From assembly GCA_021151525.1 (NCBI GenBank), contig JAGKXD010000021.1:1-46647 (forward strand): 46,647 nucleotides of DNA, given 5' to 3'. Positions 15,055 to 22,590 of the stretch are shown piece after piece. The translations under genes were made by a program, and so were the position numbers. The notes under the pieces were generated by a model, which was not told where the DNA came from, did no database searches, and was given only the letters and a program-made list of their open reading frames with translations. The DNA is from Cellvibrionaceae bacterium. Its GTDB lineage: Bacteria > Pseudomonadota > Gammaproteobacteria > Pseudomonadales > Cellvibrionaceae. Within the stretch, counting starts at the first letter, position 1, and every line of letters starts with the position of its first letter.

Positions 15055-15734
15055 GTTGTAGCCCACGAGCGTAAAAGGTTGTGATAGAGGCCAGTGAGTT
15101 TAAGCAAATCTTTATCACCCTCTGGCAGTTTTGGTGTTAATTGCTGAATGGTTTTATCTAGCTCAAACAAGATATTGCGTTGCTTTTCATCGCGCACATA
15201 ACTTTCAATCCAAAAAAAAGAAGCGAAGCGCGCACCTTGTGTTACGGGTTTTACACGATGTTCAAAGCCAGATGAATAAAGAACCATATCTCCCGCCGCG
15301 AGCTTAATGCCCTCACCGCCTTGAATTCCTTCAATCTCCAATTGGCCACCAACATACTCGTCAGGCTCCGACAAAAATAAAGTTGCCGATAGATCTCCAC
15401 GCACAGTCAGACTGGTACCGGGCACCGGCATAATTGCACTATCGATATGAGTTCCGTATGAACCACCATTTGTATAGCAATTAAATTTAGGTGGATAAAT
15501 TTTTGATGGCAAAGCTGCAGAAATAAATAAAGGGTGATTGCCTAATTTTCGCAAAATATGATTACGTAAACCTATAGCAACTTCCGATGCATCATCAAGT
15601 TGTAAATTTTGTTTTGCTGTTCGCGCAAGACTGCCTGCAGTTTTTACACCGGATTCCCAGTTTGCTTGTTCCATAGGCGAACGAAACTGTTGTACTTCAT
15701 CCTTACTTAATACATTTTCTATAATAAGTAGCAT
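15051..15734 (-). CDS. piuC: PKHD-type Fe(II)/2-oxoglutarate hydroxylase, PiuC/YbiX family
   Basis: 227 residues, usual length for PiuC/YbiX. The metal and 2-oxoglutarate site is complete: His96 and Asp98 in GTHIDSA, His159 in FEHRV, and Arg169 in GARFASFFW. PiuC/YbiX genes sit beside Fiu/PiuA siderophore receptors in many proteobacteria (fiu-ybiX in E. coli) and are iron-repressed; the substrate is not established. The ATG at 15734 has GAGG at good distance. Its stop overlaps the b561 start by 4 bases. The gap upstream to the hydroxy-acid oxidase gene (116 bases) contains a strong palindromic repeat rather than an obvious promoter. Confidence 0.94.
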   Translation of the reverse strand: MLLIIENVLSKDEVQQFRSPMEQANWESGVKTAGSLARTAKQNLQLDDASEVAIGLRNHILRKLGNHPLFISAALPSKIYPPKFNCYTNGGSYGTHIDSAIMPVPGTSLTVRGDLSATLFLSEPDEYVGGQLEIEGIQGGEGIKLAAGDMVLYSSGFEHRVKPVTQGARFASFFWIESYVRDEKQRNILFELDKTIQQLTPKLPEGDKDLLKLTGLYHNLLRSWATT

Positions 15735-15774
15735 TCATACCTCGTCGATACTTGCGACACATTCGAGAAAAAGG

Positions 15775-15809
15775 GAGTCGTCATCCTCGCGTAGCGGGGA
15801 TGACGACTC
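15775..15809. repeat. REP-like palindrome
   Basis: 35-base near-perfect palindrome: two 16-base arms (GAGTCGTCATCCTCGC and GCGGGGATGACGACTC) around GTA, with one G-T wobble. The core CGTCATCCTCGCGTAGCGG recurs at 32811 with two changes in 23 bases, so it belongs to a dispersed family. It separates the hydroxy-acid oxidase and piuC genes. Confidence 0.8.
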
Positions 15810-15850
15810 GCTCTTAAAATTCTGATTTGTTAAATCCACCAAAAATCTTT

Positions 15851-16972
15851 TTAACTCGACTGCAATTCCAAAGTGGTATTGCGAATATCATTTAAGGTTG
15901 CGCAACCGGCTTGTGCCATACATAGCTCTAATTCTTCGCGCAACAATCTCAACATGTGTGCAACGCCAAGCGCACCGGCCACACTGAGTGCAAAAACTTG
16001 TAAGCGCCCAATTAAAACTGCATCTGCACCTAAGGCTATGGCTTTAAATATATCCAGACCAGAGCGAATACCACCATCAAATAATACGGGGTAATTATCA
16101 CCCACTGCTGCGCGTATACGTGCAAGGCAGTCAATGCTTGCAGGTGCTCCATCTAAATTGCGGCCGCCGTGATTGGAAACTACTAAGCCAGCGCAACCCA
16201 AATTTTTAATTTTTATTGCATCATCAGGATGCAATACACCTTTTACGATTACCGGCAAATTCGATTGATCGATTAACCATTCCAGATCAAACCATGTGGG
16301 TGCGTCTTGCATTACTCCTTGAAACACCCTGCTCTGTCCCTGCGCAATTTTTGCTAGTTGTGACAACTCGTACCCTTCAACATTTACCGCTATACAATCA
16401 GAGGGCATTTGAAAATCTGCACGTACCGCGCCTAAACTCGGGCTACGAACAGAAGCATCTACAGTGACGACAATTGCTTTATAACCCGCTGCTTCTGAAC
16501 GGCGAATTAAATCTAAAGTATCTGTGCGCGATGGTTGAAAATACAATTGAAACCATTTTTCTCCAGCGCTAGAGCTCGCAATATCTTCAAGACTAAAGGT
16601 AGAAAGTGTGCTGCTGAGCATGCAAGCTTGCATTGCTTCTGCTGCGCGTGCTATTTCTAATTCGCCTAAAGGATGCGCTAATTTTTGATACGCCACAGGC
16701 GCAAGAAAAATAGGAATTGAAAACTCGCGATTAAATAAATTAAACCGCGTATGCCCCTTGGTAAGATCACAAAGAATTCGTGGATATACGGCCCACTTAT
16801 TAAATGCTGCAATATTTCTTGCTAAGGTTTGATCTCGCCCGCTTCCGCCCGCAATGTATTCATAAGTTGGAGCTGCAATAAATCGTCGCGCAAAATATTC
16901 GTAATCTTGCGCGGCTTGAATATCGGAAGGAATATAATTTAGCGGTGCTAATAGCTGTGGATTTTCGCTCAT
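15851..16972 (-). CDS. FMN-dependent alpha-hydroxy-acid oxidase/dehydrogenase family protein
   Basis: 373 residues, a full-length TIM-barrel flavoenzyme of the lactate dehydrogenase/glycolate oxidase family. Visible signatures: substrate and FMN loop RFNLFNREFSIPIFLAPVAYQKLAHPLGE, FMN contact VIVKGVLHPDDA (Lys), the catalytic His within VSNHGGRNLDGAPASID, and phosphate-binding FDGGIRSGLDIFKAIALGADAVLIGR. It oxidises a 2-hydroxy acid to a 2-oxo acid and passes electrons to oxygen or a quinone. Without comparison I cannot tell lactate from another hydroxy acid. Location between a siderophore receptor and piuC is notable. The start at 16972 has no clear ribosome site and follows directly on a terminator hairpin of receptor 2. 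Confidence 0.9.
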   Translation of the reverse strand: MSENPQLLAPLNYIPSDIQAAQDYEYFARRFIAAPTYEYIAGGSGRDQTLARNIAAFNKWAVYPRILCDLTKGHTRFNLFNREFSIPIFLAPVAYQKLAHPLGELEIARAAEAMQACMLSSTLSTFSLEDIASSSAGEKWFQLYFQPSRTDTLDLIRRSEAAGYKAIVVTVDASVRSPSLGAVRADFQMPSDCIAVNVEGYELSQLAKIAQGQSRVFQGVMQDAPTWFDLEWLIDQSNLPVIVKGVLHPDDAIKIKNLGCAGLVVSNHGGRNLDGAPASIDCLARIRAAVGDNYPVLFDGGIRSGLDIFKAIALGADAVLIGRLQVFALSVAGALGVAHMLRLLREELELCMAQAGCATLNDIRNTTLELQSS

Positions 16973-16975
16973 ACA

Positions 16976-17000
16976 ATTAAAAAGGCTGGGCTAAGCCCAG
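16976..17000 (-). terminator. Terminator of receptor 2, abutting the next start codon
   Basis: On the minus strand a GCTGGGCT / AGCCCAGC hairpin (17000-16984) is followed by CTTTTTAATT. It starts about 20 bases after the receptor stop and ends only a few bases before the ATG at 16972 of the hydroxy-acid oxidase gene. Confidence 0.75.
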
Positions 17001-17020
17001 CTCTCTCGCAACATCGGGAA

Positions 17021-19375
17021 TTAAAAATTGTAGTTTACCGTAACACGCGTTGTACGCGCATCGCCTTTGTAAACAAAGGAGCCAGAACGATATGCAGCAA
17101 GGTAATAATCCTTATCCGTTACGTTGCCCACATTCAAACGCACATCCACATTTTTGCTGAAGTCGTAAGTCGCAAACAAATCAAGCACGGCATAAGCCGG
17201 AATTGGTTGCGCGTAATAGTAAGCACCTGTTGCAGCAACCGTGGTGTAAACCGCGGCTGTATCTGGTTGACCGGCAAACTTTTTACCTTCGTATTTCCAT
17301 GCGCCGCCGAAAGCAAACTTCTCGGTAAATTGATATCTCAATTGCAAGTTCAAGGATAGATCAGCAAAGTTACTGATGGTTTTACCTAGGTTAAGTGCAG
17401 TAGCTGATTCCAAAACGTCTGCATTCATATAAGTTACACCTGCTTGAGTAGTTAACTTATCGGTAACTTTACCGCTTGCACCGAACTCAATACCGCGAAC
17501 ACGAATTTTACCCGTGTTGAAAGTACCAACTGAATCGTAGTTTGCACCCTCCATTACATCAGACTTGGTGACTTGGAAAACTGCACCAGTCAACAACAAG
17601 GTTTCATCAAACAGATTCCACTTGGTACCCAATTCCAAATTGTCAGACCTTTCTGGTTTCGCACCGGCAATGCTGCCGTTATAAATTACAGTGCCGCCGT
17701 AACCACTGCTGGTACCTACGTCAGATTCACCGCCGTTAATATCCGCTGCAGTTGACCAAGTGAAATACACGTTGGCAGCATCATCTATGTCATACACTAC
17801 GCCCAAGTGACTGTTGGTCAAGGTGTCAGAATAATCGTAACGAGCTTGCACCAATGCAGCAGTTTGCGTACCTAAATCAAAATCAAATTTATCTGCACGA
17901 ATACCTGCGAATACCGACCATTTATCACTCAGATCAACAGTATCCATAACCGACAATGATTTGGTTTTGACTGACCAATCGCTATCCCAAACACTCTTGG
18001 CAATTTTGCGATTCATTACATTATTGATGTTAGAAATTTCGTTGCCAGACTTATCAATTACACACCAACCATTCGCAGCAGCCGCAGCTGAGGTAAAACA
18101 ATTTTGACCAGAGTTGGTTACAGTGTAATTGCCGTTCAATACTGCATGATCAGTATATTCGGCACTAAAAATAAATTCGTGTTTCATTCCACCAATTTCT
18201 TGGTCGATGAACAAATTAGTTTGGTTAGCAAAGTAATCCACTTCTTGCCAACCTTGATGAGTACTCAAGCTCACGGTTGAGTAAACACCGTTTGGATCTT
18301 TAGCATTTGTTGTTGTGGCGCGCGCACCAGTAGCAACATAACCGTTGTCAGAAGTACCTTTACGGGTAATGTTGGTAATACGTACATCAGAATTGAAACG
18401 GTACTTCAAACGCGCAGTCACTGTATCAACATCTGACTCAAGGAAATCTTGCTTCTGCGCGTAAACCGGTGCGCTATCAGCAGGCTTACGATTAGGAACA
18501 GTACCTACAAGATAGCTACCCAAATCCGGATTATCTTTTGCATTCAATCCGTAATAATCCAGAGTCATTTCAAACTCGTCGGTTGGGGTATAAAGACCAG
18601 AAATTGCTACACCTTTACGCTCACGGTAAGCGGGATCGCGATCAGGGACATCTTCTTTTGCCGTTAATAAGTTTGCGCGAACTGCCAACTCATCCGTCAA
18701 TTTTTGGTTAGTATCCAAAGTAACGCGGTGATATTTATCAGTGCCCACGCCCGCCGTTAAACTGGTGTAATCGTAATCTGTTGTTGCTTGTTTTGTGATG
18801 GCGTTTACCGCACCACCCGAGCTACCGCGACCCGCAAAACTTGAGTTAGGGCCTTTGGTAATTTCAATTTGCTCTACCGCAAAACTTTCGCGAGTAGTCA
18901 TACCTGGGTCACGCAAACCATCAACAAAAATATCACTGCGAACTTCTTGGCCGCGAATAATATAACGGTCACCAAATGCGTTGCCGTTTTCACCAGTACC
19001 CAGAGTAATGCCAGGTTGTGCATCAAGAATTGCACGCAAATCTGTGTAGCCAGATTCTTCAATTTCAGCTTTGGTCAATACAGTGATGTTTTGCGGAGTT
19101 TCAGCAATTGGACGGCTGTGGCGCTCGTCGCCAGAGTATTGCGCCTTGTACGGTACACCTGGTTGTGCATTTGGATTTGCTTCAAGCGCTGTAGCTTGCA
19201 CTTTTACTGTATCCAATACTTTTTTGTTTTCCTTTTGATCTTTTGTTGAGTTAGTTTGCGCCTCTTCAGCAGCCACGCCTAATGGCAACAACATCGCAGC
19301 AGCTATACCCAATGCAAGGCTGCTTTTCATCATTGATGGTTTAACGTCAACAGGATTTGAATTCTGGTCTTTCAT
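17021..19375 (-). CDS. TonB-dependent siderophore receptor (receptor 2)
   Basis: 784 residues. Signal peptide to about residue 36 (LLPLGVAA|EEA), an N-terminal linker with a candidate TonB box (VLDTVKVQATAL, ~53-64), the plug (IAETPQNITVLTKAEIEESGYTDL, GENGNAFGDRYIIRGQEVRSD, FVDGLRDPGMTTRESFAVEQ, IEITKGPNSSFAGRGSSGGAVN) and a 22-strand barrel ending VTVNYNF. The plug motifs place it in the catecholate-type siderophore receptor group related to Fiu and PiuA. Start ATG at 19375. The barrel has an unusual Cys pair in an extracellular-type loop (GQNCFTSAAAAANGWCVIDK). It is the first of a leftward string with the oxidase, piuC and b561 genes. A weak Fur-like AT-rich site lies at ~19411-19429. Confidence 0.92.
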   Translation of the reverse strand: MKDQNSNPVDVKPSMMKSSLALGIAAAMLLPLGVAAEEAQTNSTKDQKENKKVLDTVKVQATALEANPNAQPGVPYKAQYSGDERHSRPIAETPQNITVLTKAEIEESGYTDLRAILDAQPGITLGTGENGNAFGDRYIIRGQEVRSDIFVDGLRDPGMTTRESFAVEQIEITKGPNSSFAGRGSSGGAVNAITKQATTDYDYTSLTAGVGTDKYHRVTLDTNQKLTDELAVRANLLTAKEDVPDRDPAYRERKGVAISGLYTPTDEFEMTLDYYGLNAKDNPDLGSYLVGTVPNRKPADSAPVYAQKQDFLESDVDTVTARLKYRFNSDVRITNITRKGTSDNGYVATGARATTTNAKDPNGVYSTVSLSTHQGWQEVDYFANQTNLFIDQEIGGMKHEFIFSAEYTDHAVLNGNYTVTNSGQNCFTSAAAAANGWCVIDKSGNEISNINNVMNRKIAKSVWDSDWSVKTKSLSVMDTVDLSDKWSVFAGIRADKFDFDLGTQTAALVQARYDYSDTLTNSHLGVVYDIDDAANVYFTWSTAADINGGESDVGTSSGYGGTVIYNGSIAGAKPERSDNLELGTKWNLFDETLLLTGAVFQVTKSDVMEGANYDSVGTFNTGKIRVRGIEFGASGKVTDKLTTQAGVTYMNADVLESATALNLGKTISNFADLSLNLQLRYQFTEKFAFGGAWKYEGKKFAGQPDTAAVYTTVAATGAYYYAQPIPAYAVLDLFATYDFSKNVDVRLNVGNVTDKDYYLAAYRSGSFVYKGDARTTRVTVNYNF

Positions 19376-19410
19376 ACTAACTACCTAGTTTAAATGTGTA
19401 CGACAAAACT

Positions 19411-19429
19411 TAATTGATAATTTTCATAC
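19411..19429. promoter_or_regulatory. Weak Fur-box-like site before receptor 2
   Basis: AT-rich stretch with a GATAAT hexamer and a degenerate second half, about 35 bases upstream of the receptor 2 start. It is supported mainly by position. Confidence 0.35.
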
Positions 19430-19452
19430 GCCTAGCGTCAACTAAATTTCAA

Positions 19453-19749
19453 TTAGTCTTTAAATTTCTTTTTAACAACTTCTCCAGTAACTGGGTTGAA
19501 ATAAACTTCAATCTCTTCGAATTTTTTGCCGTCTTTTGCTAAGCCCCACCCGTAAATTTCATAGCAGGTGCCCGATTCTTGAAATTTTTTAATTGCGAAA
19601 CCATATTCATTTACAATTTTCTTTTGTATTTCTAACGGATGTAACCATTGAGCTTTTGGTTTATCGGTACATTCCATATCAGCGTGCGCTTGCGCATATG
19701 AGCTCATTAACACGGAGGATAAAAGCGCAAACAAAATACTTTTTTTCAT
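19453..19749 (-). CDS. Small periplasmic PepSY-domain protein
   Basis: 98 residues. I choose ATG 19749 (MKKSILFALL), which begins a typical signal peptide cut after SYAQA; the frame is open to 19836 but that part is not signal-like. The mature ~76 residues hold one PepSY unit (HPLEIQKKIVNEYGFAIKKFQE...CYEIYGWGLAKDGKKFEEIEVYFNPVTGEVVKKK) and two Cys (in MECTDK and GTCYEIYG) that could form a disulfide. PepSY units of this small secreted type are common but unsolved; some sense or bind metal or haem. It lies 77 bases upstream of receptor 2, same strand, with a Fur-like site ahead, so iron-responsive expression is likely. Confidence 0.85.
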   Translation of the reverse strand: MKKSILFALLSSVLMSSYAQAHADMECTDKPKAQWLHPLEIQKKIVNEYGFAIKKFQESGTCYEIYGWGLAKDGKKFEEIEVYFNPVTGEVVKKKFKD

Positions 19750-19868
19750 GACAATAACTCCAACATCAGGCGACTTATATGGGAAACCCTTGCAATCACT
19801 TAGCAAGAGGCCACGAACAACAAAGGGCAACCACAAATGCGTAATATTAATTTAAAGCATTAAATTAC

Positions 19869-19887
19869 AATTGATATTAATTATCAT
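19869..19887. promoter_or_regulatory. Fur-box-like site before the PepSY/receptor 2 unit
   Basis: Contains the palindrome GATATTAATTATC and a trailing CATTT, about 120 bases upstream of the PepSY start. It fits an overlapping-hexamer Fur site. Confidence 0.5.
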
Positions 19888-20028
19888 TTACAAAAAAGAA
19901 TGTGTCAAGCATCTACCCAGAAAAGCCATTGGGAGTTTTTTTATGGGGGATTAACAGGGAGGAAACTAGGACTATGGGGAGACGGGATTGTTAAGGCCGC
20001 GCTTGGCAACCTTAACAGTTAAAGCTCT

Positions 20029-20484
20029 TTAGGACTGAAATGGGGCTATCTCGCCTGGGCGGCGCAACATCTTATCTACTTCATCTAGATGAAGCTCTTC
20101 CTGCACGATCATCTCACGCGCGTATTCTTCCAAGAGTATTGACTTGCCTTCAGCGACTTTAAGTAATTCATAATAAGAGGTGATTGCATTTTTCTCGTGC
20201 TCCAGACTTTCGCGCAAAATATCGCCAATGTCGTGTTTTTCAGTTTCGAGTAAAGAACCTATTTTTAGAGAAGGATGCCCGCCCAGCAAGGTAAGCAGCT
20301 CGCCCGCCCTGTGCGCATGAGCAAGACTTTCATCAGCGTTACCCTTCAACCAAGACACAATCGGAATACGGTTGTAACCGAATACCATCAGCGAATAGTG
20401 CGTATATTTCACTACGCCCGCTAACTCAGTCTCCATAATACGATTCAATGCCTGAATCGCTGTAGCCTTATCTGCTTCATTCAT
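20029..20484 (-). CDS. Ferritin-like (bacterioferritin-related) protein
   Basis: 151 residues from ATG 20484, which has GAGGG about 8 bases upstream; the open frame reaches 20610 but the extra part is not ferritin-like. Four-helix bundle with acidic and His residues spaced as in ferritin-like di-iron sites: IMETELAGVVKYTHY (Glu18, Glu20), ADESLAHAHRAGEL (Glu52, His56), LEHEKNAITSYYEL (Glu95, Glu97) and VQEELHLDEV (Glu129, His132). It resembles proteins annotated as bacterioferritin in pseudomonads. I cannot place the haem-binding Met of classical Bfr, so haem binding is uncertain. Likely role: iron storage or detoxification. It is divergent from tonB, sharing an intergenic region with a strong Fur box. 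A weak hairpin (GTTAAGG...CCTTAAC, 19990-20016) lies downstream. Confidence 0.82.
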   Translation of the reverse strand: MNEADKATAIQALNRIMETELAGVVKYTHYSLMVFGYNRIPIVSWLKGNADESLAHAHRAGELLTLLGGHPSLKIGSLLETEKHDIGDILRESLEHEKNAITSYYELLKVAEGKSILLEEYAREMIVQEELHLDEVDKMLRRPGEIAPFQS

Positions 20485-20664
20485 TTCAGTACCCTCTATA
20501 TTGATTAAGAAAAACCTTGTTCGCGCAGAAACCAAAATAGTATTGCTGAAGATACAAACAATGCCACCTGTCGAAGTGACTTCTTTTACTTGAAACTTCC
20601 CAAGCATCACCTATTAATCACCCAGCTCTCAATCACATCAATCAAATTAAAACAGATTGCACTT

Positions 20665-20683
20665 ATTAATGATAAGCATTATC
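20665..20683. promoter_or_regulatory. Strong Fur box between ferritin-like gene and tonB
   Basis: Matches the 19-base Fur consensus at 16 of 19 positions (AATGATAAGCATTATC core). It is 37 bases upstream of the tonB ATG and 181 bases from the divergent ferritin-like start, so it most directly controls tonB-exbB-exbD. Confidence 0.75.
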
Positions 20684-20719
20684 TTTTAAGAAAACAAACC
20701 CTATAGCTTTTTGCTTCCA

Positions 20720-21343
20720 ATGAAATTGAAATACACAGCCCATTGCTCGTTACTCATCGTGGTGCTTGCTCACGCTGTCGCGTTATGTGCGGTGGTATTT
20801 GCTCGTCAAGCGCCTGCTCTAGTGGTTATTGAGCCCCCAACAATTCAGGGAATGATCGTTCCCAGCGAGCCGGTCGCCGCTACCAAACCGCCAGAACCCA
20901 CACCTCCTACACCGCCTGAGCAAAAGCCCGCGCCCGCCCCCAAAATCCCACTACCAAAAGCTCCTGCCTCTGATCGTGCCATTAAGCAGGAAGCCCAGCC
21001 GGAGGAAACACCGCCAGTTGATAACCCTGTTAAGTCGGCGGAACCAACCCAGGCCCCCGTTGTTCCGCCACAGGCAGATGTAAGTAATCTCAATAACCCA
21101 GCACCGGTTTATCCAACGCCATCGCGCCGTTTGCGTGAGCAAGGTACGGTGATACTTGAAGTATTGGTTAAAGCGGACGGCAGCTTGGGAGATCTTCGCC
21201 TGAAAACCTCCAGCGGTTACAGCCGATTGGATGAAGCGGCTCTGCGCGCGGTTAAAAACTGGCATTTTGTGCCCGCCAAACGCGCTGGCACCGCTATAGA
21301 TTTTTGGTATGAATTACCGATTGAATTTTCACTTAACCATTAA
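20720..21343 (+). CDS. tonB: TonB energy-transducing protein
   Basis: 207 residues from ATG 20720; a TTG at 20711 is in frame, and neither has a strong ribosome site. One N-terminal membrane anchor (~8-29), then a Pro-rich periplasmic linker with PEPTPPTPPEQKPAPAPK-type repeats (~50-120), and the C-terminal TonB domain: NPAPVYPTPSRRLREQGTV, ILEVLVKADGSLGDLRL, LDEAALRAVKNWHFVPAKRAG. TonB transmits proton-motive energy from ExbB-ExbD to outer-membrane receptors such as the two in this window. It is first gene of the tonB-exbB-exbD unit, with a strong Fur box upstream. Confidence 0.94.
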   Translation: MKLKYTAHCSLLIVVLAHAVALCAVVFARQAPALVVIEPPTIQGMIVPSEPVAATKPPEPTPPTPPEQKPAPAPKIPLPKAPASDRAIKQEAQPEETPPVDNPVKSAEPTQAPVVPPQADVSNLNNPAPVYPTPSRRLREQGTVILEVLVKADGSLGDLRLKTSSGYSRLDEAALRAVKNWHFVPAKRAGTAIDFWYELPIEFSLNH

Positions 21344-21366
21344 CATGTGTAGTTAACGAGGCACCT

Positions 21367-22095
21367 ATGAACTCACCCTACGGTATATCGTCCATTTGGT
21401 TACAGGGCGATGCGGTTATCAAAGCCGTTGCGATTATTTTATTGCTCATGTCCCTCGTGAGCTGGTTCGTTATTGTGTTGCGCACCTGGGGCTTGCTGCG
21501 CTTGCGCAAACCTAACCTCGCGCTCTCTGATTTTTGGCACGCTCAAAGTTTTGCCGAAGGCTTGCATGTATTAGGTACTGATCGCAACGATAACCCTTAT
21601 CGTCACTTGGCAGAGGAAGGTCAATCTGCACTTGACCACCACCAAAACCATAAGACTGATTTGCACGGCAATTTGCCTTTGACCGATTGGTTAACGGCGT
21701 GTTTGAAAGATTCTATCGACCAAAGCACCGACAAACTTCAACGCGGCTTGGCAGTGTTGGCGTCTGTTGGCTCAACCGCACCGTTCGTAGGTTTGTTCGG
21801 TACCGTGTGGGGTATTTACCACGCGCTCGTTAGCATCGGCGTAAATGGTTCAGCGAGTATCGACAAAGTTGCCGGTCCAGTGGGTGAAGCTTTGATCATG
21901 ACCGCTTTTGGTCTAGTCGTAGCAATCCCAGCGGTACTTGGTTACAACGCAATTAATCGCAGCAACCGCACTGTGAGCAACAAACTCAATCGTTTTGCAC
22001 ATCAATTGCACGCCTACTTCTTAACAGGCGCACCACCCGCCAGCAGTAAAACTAACGGCGCCTTAGTGAAACCCATTCGCGCAAAAGCTGAATAA
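21367..22095 (+). CDS. exbB: ExbB proton-channel subunit
   Basis: 242 residues, a MotA/TolQ/ExbB-family protein. Three membrane helices are visible: ~16-36 (AVAIILLLMSLVSWFVIVLR), ~135-160 (GLAVLASVGSTAPFVGLFGTVWGIYHAL) and ~175-200 (VGEALIMTAFGLVVAIPAVLGYNAI). The family motif with the TM2-TM3 Thr/Gly residues (GSTAPFVGLFGTVWGI, GEALIMTAFGL) is intact. It forms the pentameric stator that powers TonB together with ExbD. Start ATG 21367 preceded by GAGG. It lies 23 bases after tonB and 14 bases before exbD. Confidence 0.96.
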   Translation: MNSPYGISSIWLQGDAVIKAVAIILLLMSLVSWFVIVLRTWGLLRLRKPNLALSDFWHAQSFAEGLHVLGTDRNDNPYRHLAEEGQSALDHHQNHKTDLHGNLPLTDWLTACLKDSIDQSTDKLQRGLAVLASVGSTAPFVGLFGTVWGIYHALVSIGVNGSASIDKVAGPVGEALIMTAFGLVVAIPAVLGYNAINRSNRTVSNKLNRFAHQLHAYFLTGAPPASSKTNGALVKPIRAKAE

Positions 22096-22109
22096 TCTAG
22101 GAGACGATC

Positions 22110-22520
22110 ATGGCCTTTGGCAGTGATTTTGAAGACGATAAAGATATGAGTGATATCAACATGACGCCCCTCGTGGACGTTATGTTGGTTTTGCTGATTA
22201 TCTTTATTATTGCGGTACCGGTTATCACACATTCCGTAAAAGTGGATTTACCGCGTGCAGATAACACAATAAATGACATCAAACCAGAAACTATCAATCT
22301 CACCGTTACTGCCGATGGCAAGATCCATTGGAATGAAACTGATGTTACTGAAACGGAATTGCAATCACGCCTAGCTGCAGAAGCTACCAAGCAACCGCAA
22401 CCAGAAATTCATATTCGCGGCGACCGAAAAGTAGAATACGAACACGTAATGAAAGTAATGGCTAGTGTTCAGCGTGCAGGAATTTTGAAATTGGGATTTG
22501 TGAGTGAGCCAGGGCAATAA
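22110..22520 (+). CDS. exbD: ExbD proton-channel subunit
   Basis: 136 residues. A single N-terminal membrane helix (~21-42) carries the proton-relay Asp23 in the motif INMTPLVDVMLVLLIIFI. The periplasmic domain follows, with the family pattern INLTVTADGKIHWNE and HIRGDRKVEYEHVMKVM. Works with ExbB and TonB. Ribosome site AGGAGA is visible upstream of ATG 22110. Last gene of the operon; a bidirectional terminator starts about 30 bases after the stop. Confidence 0.96.
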   Translation: MAFGSDFEDDKDMSDINMTPLVDVMLVLLIIFIIAVPVITHSVKVDLPRADNTINDIKPETINLTVTADGKIHWNETDVTETELQSRLAAEATKQPQPEIHIRGDRKVEYEHVMKVMASVQRAGILKLGFVSEPGQ

Positions 22521-22551
22521 TTTCAAACTAAGGTAATACCTTTCCATTTTA

Positions 22552-22588
22552 AAAAAAATCGCTGAGCTTTTGCTCAGCGATTTTTTTA
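22552..22588. terminator. Bidirectional terminator between exbD and the RND operon
   Basis: Stem AATCGCTGAGC / GCTCAGCGATT with loop TTTT, A-run on one side and T-run on the other. It serves exbD rightward and the RND adaptor gene leftward (stop 22591). Confidence 0.9.
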
Positions 22589-22590
22589 AA

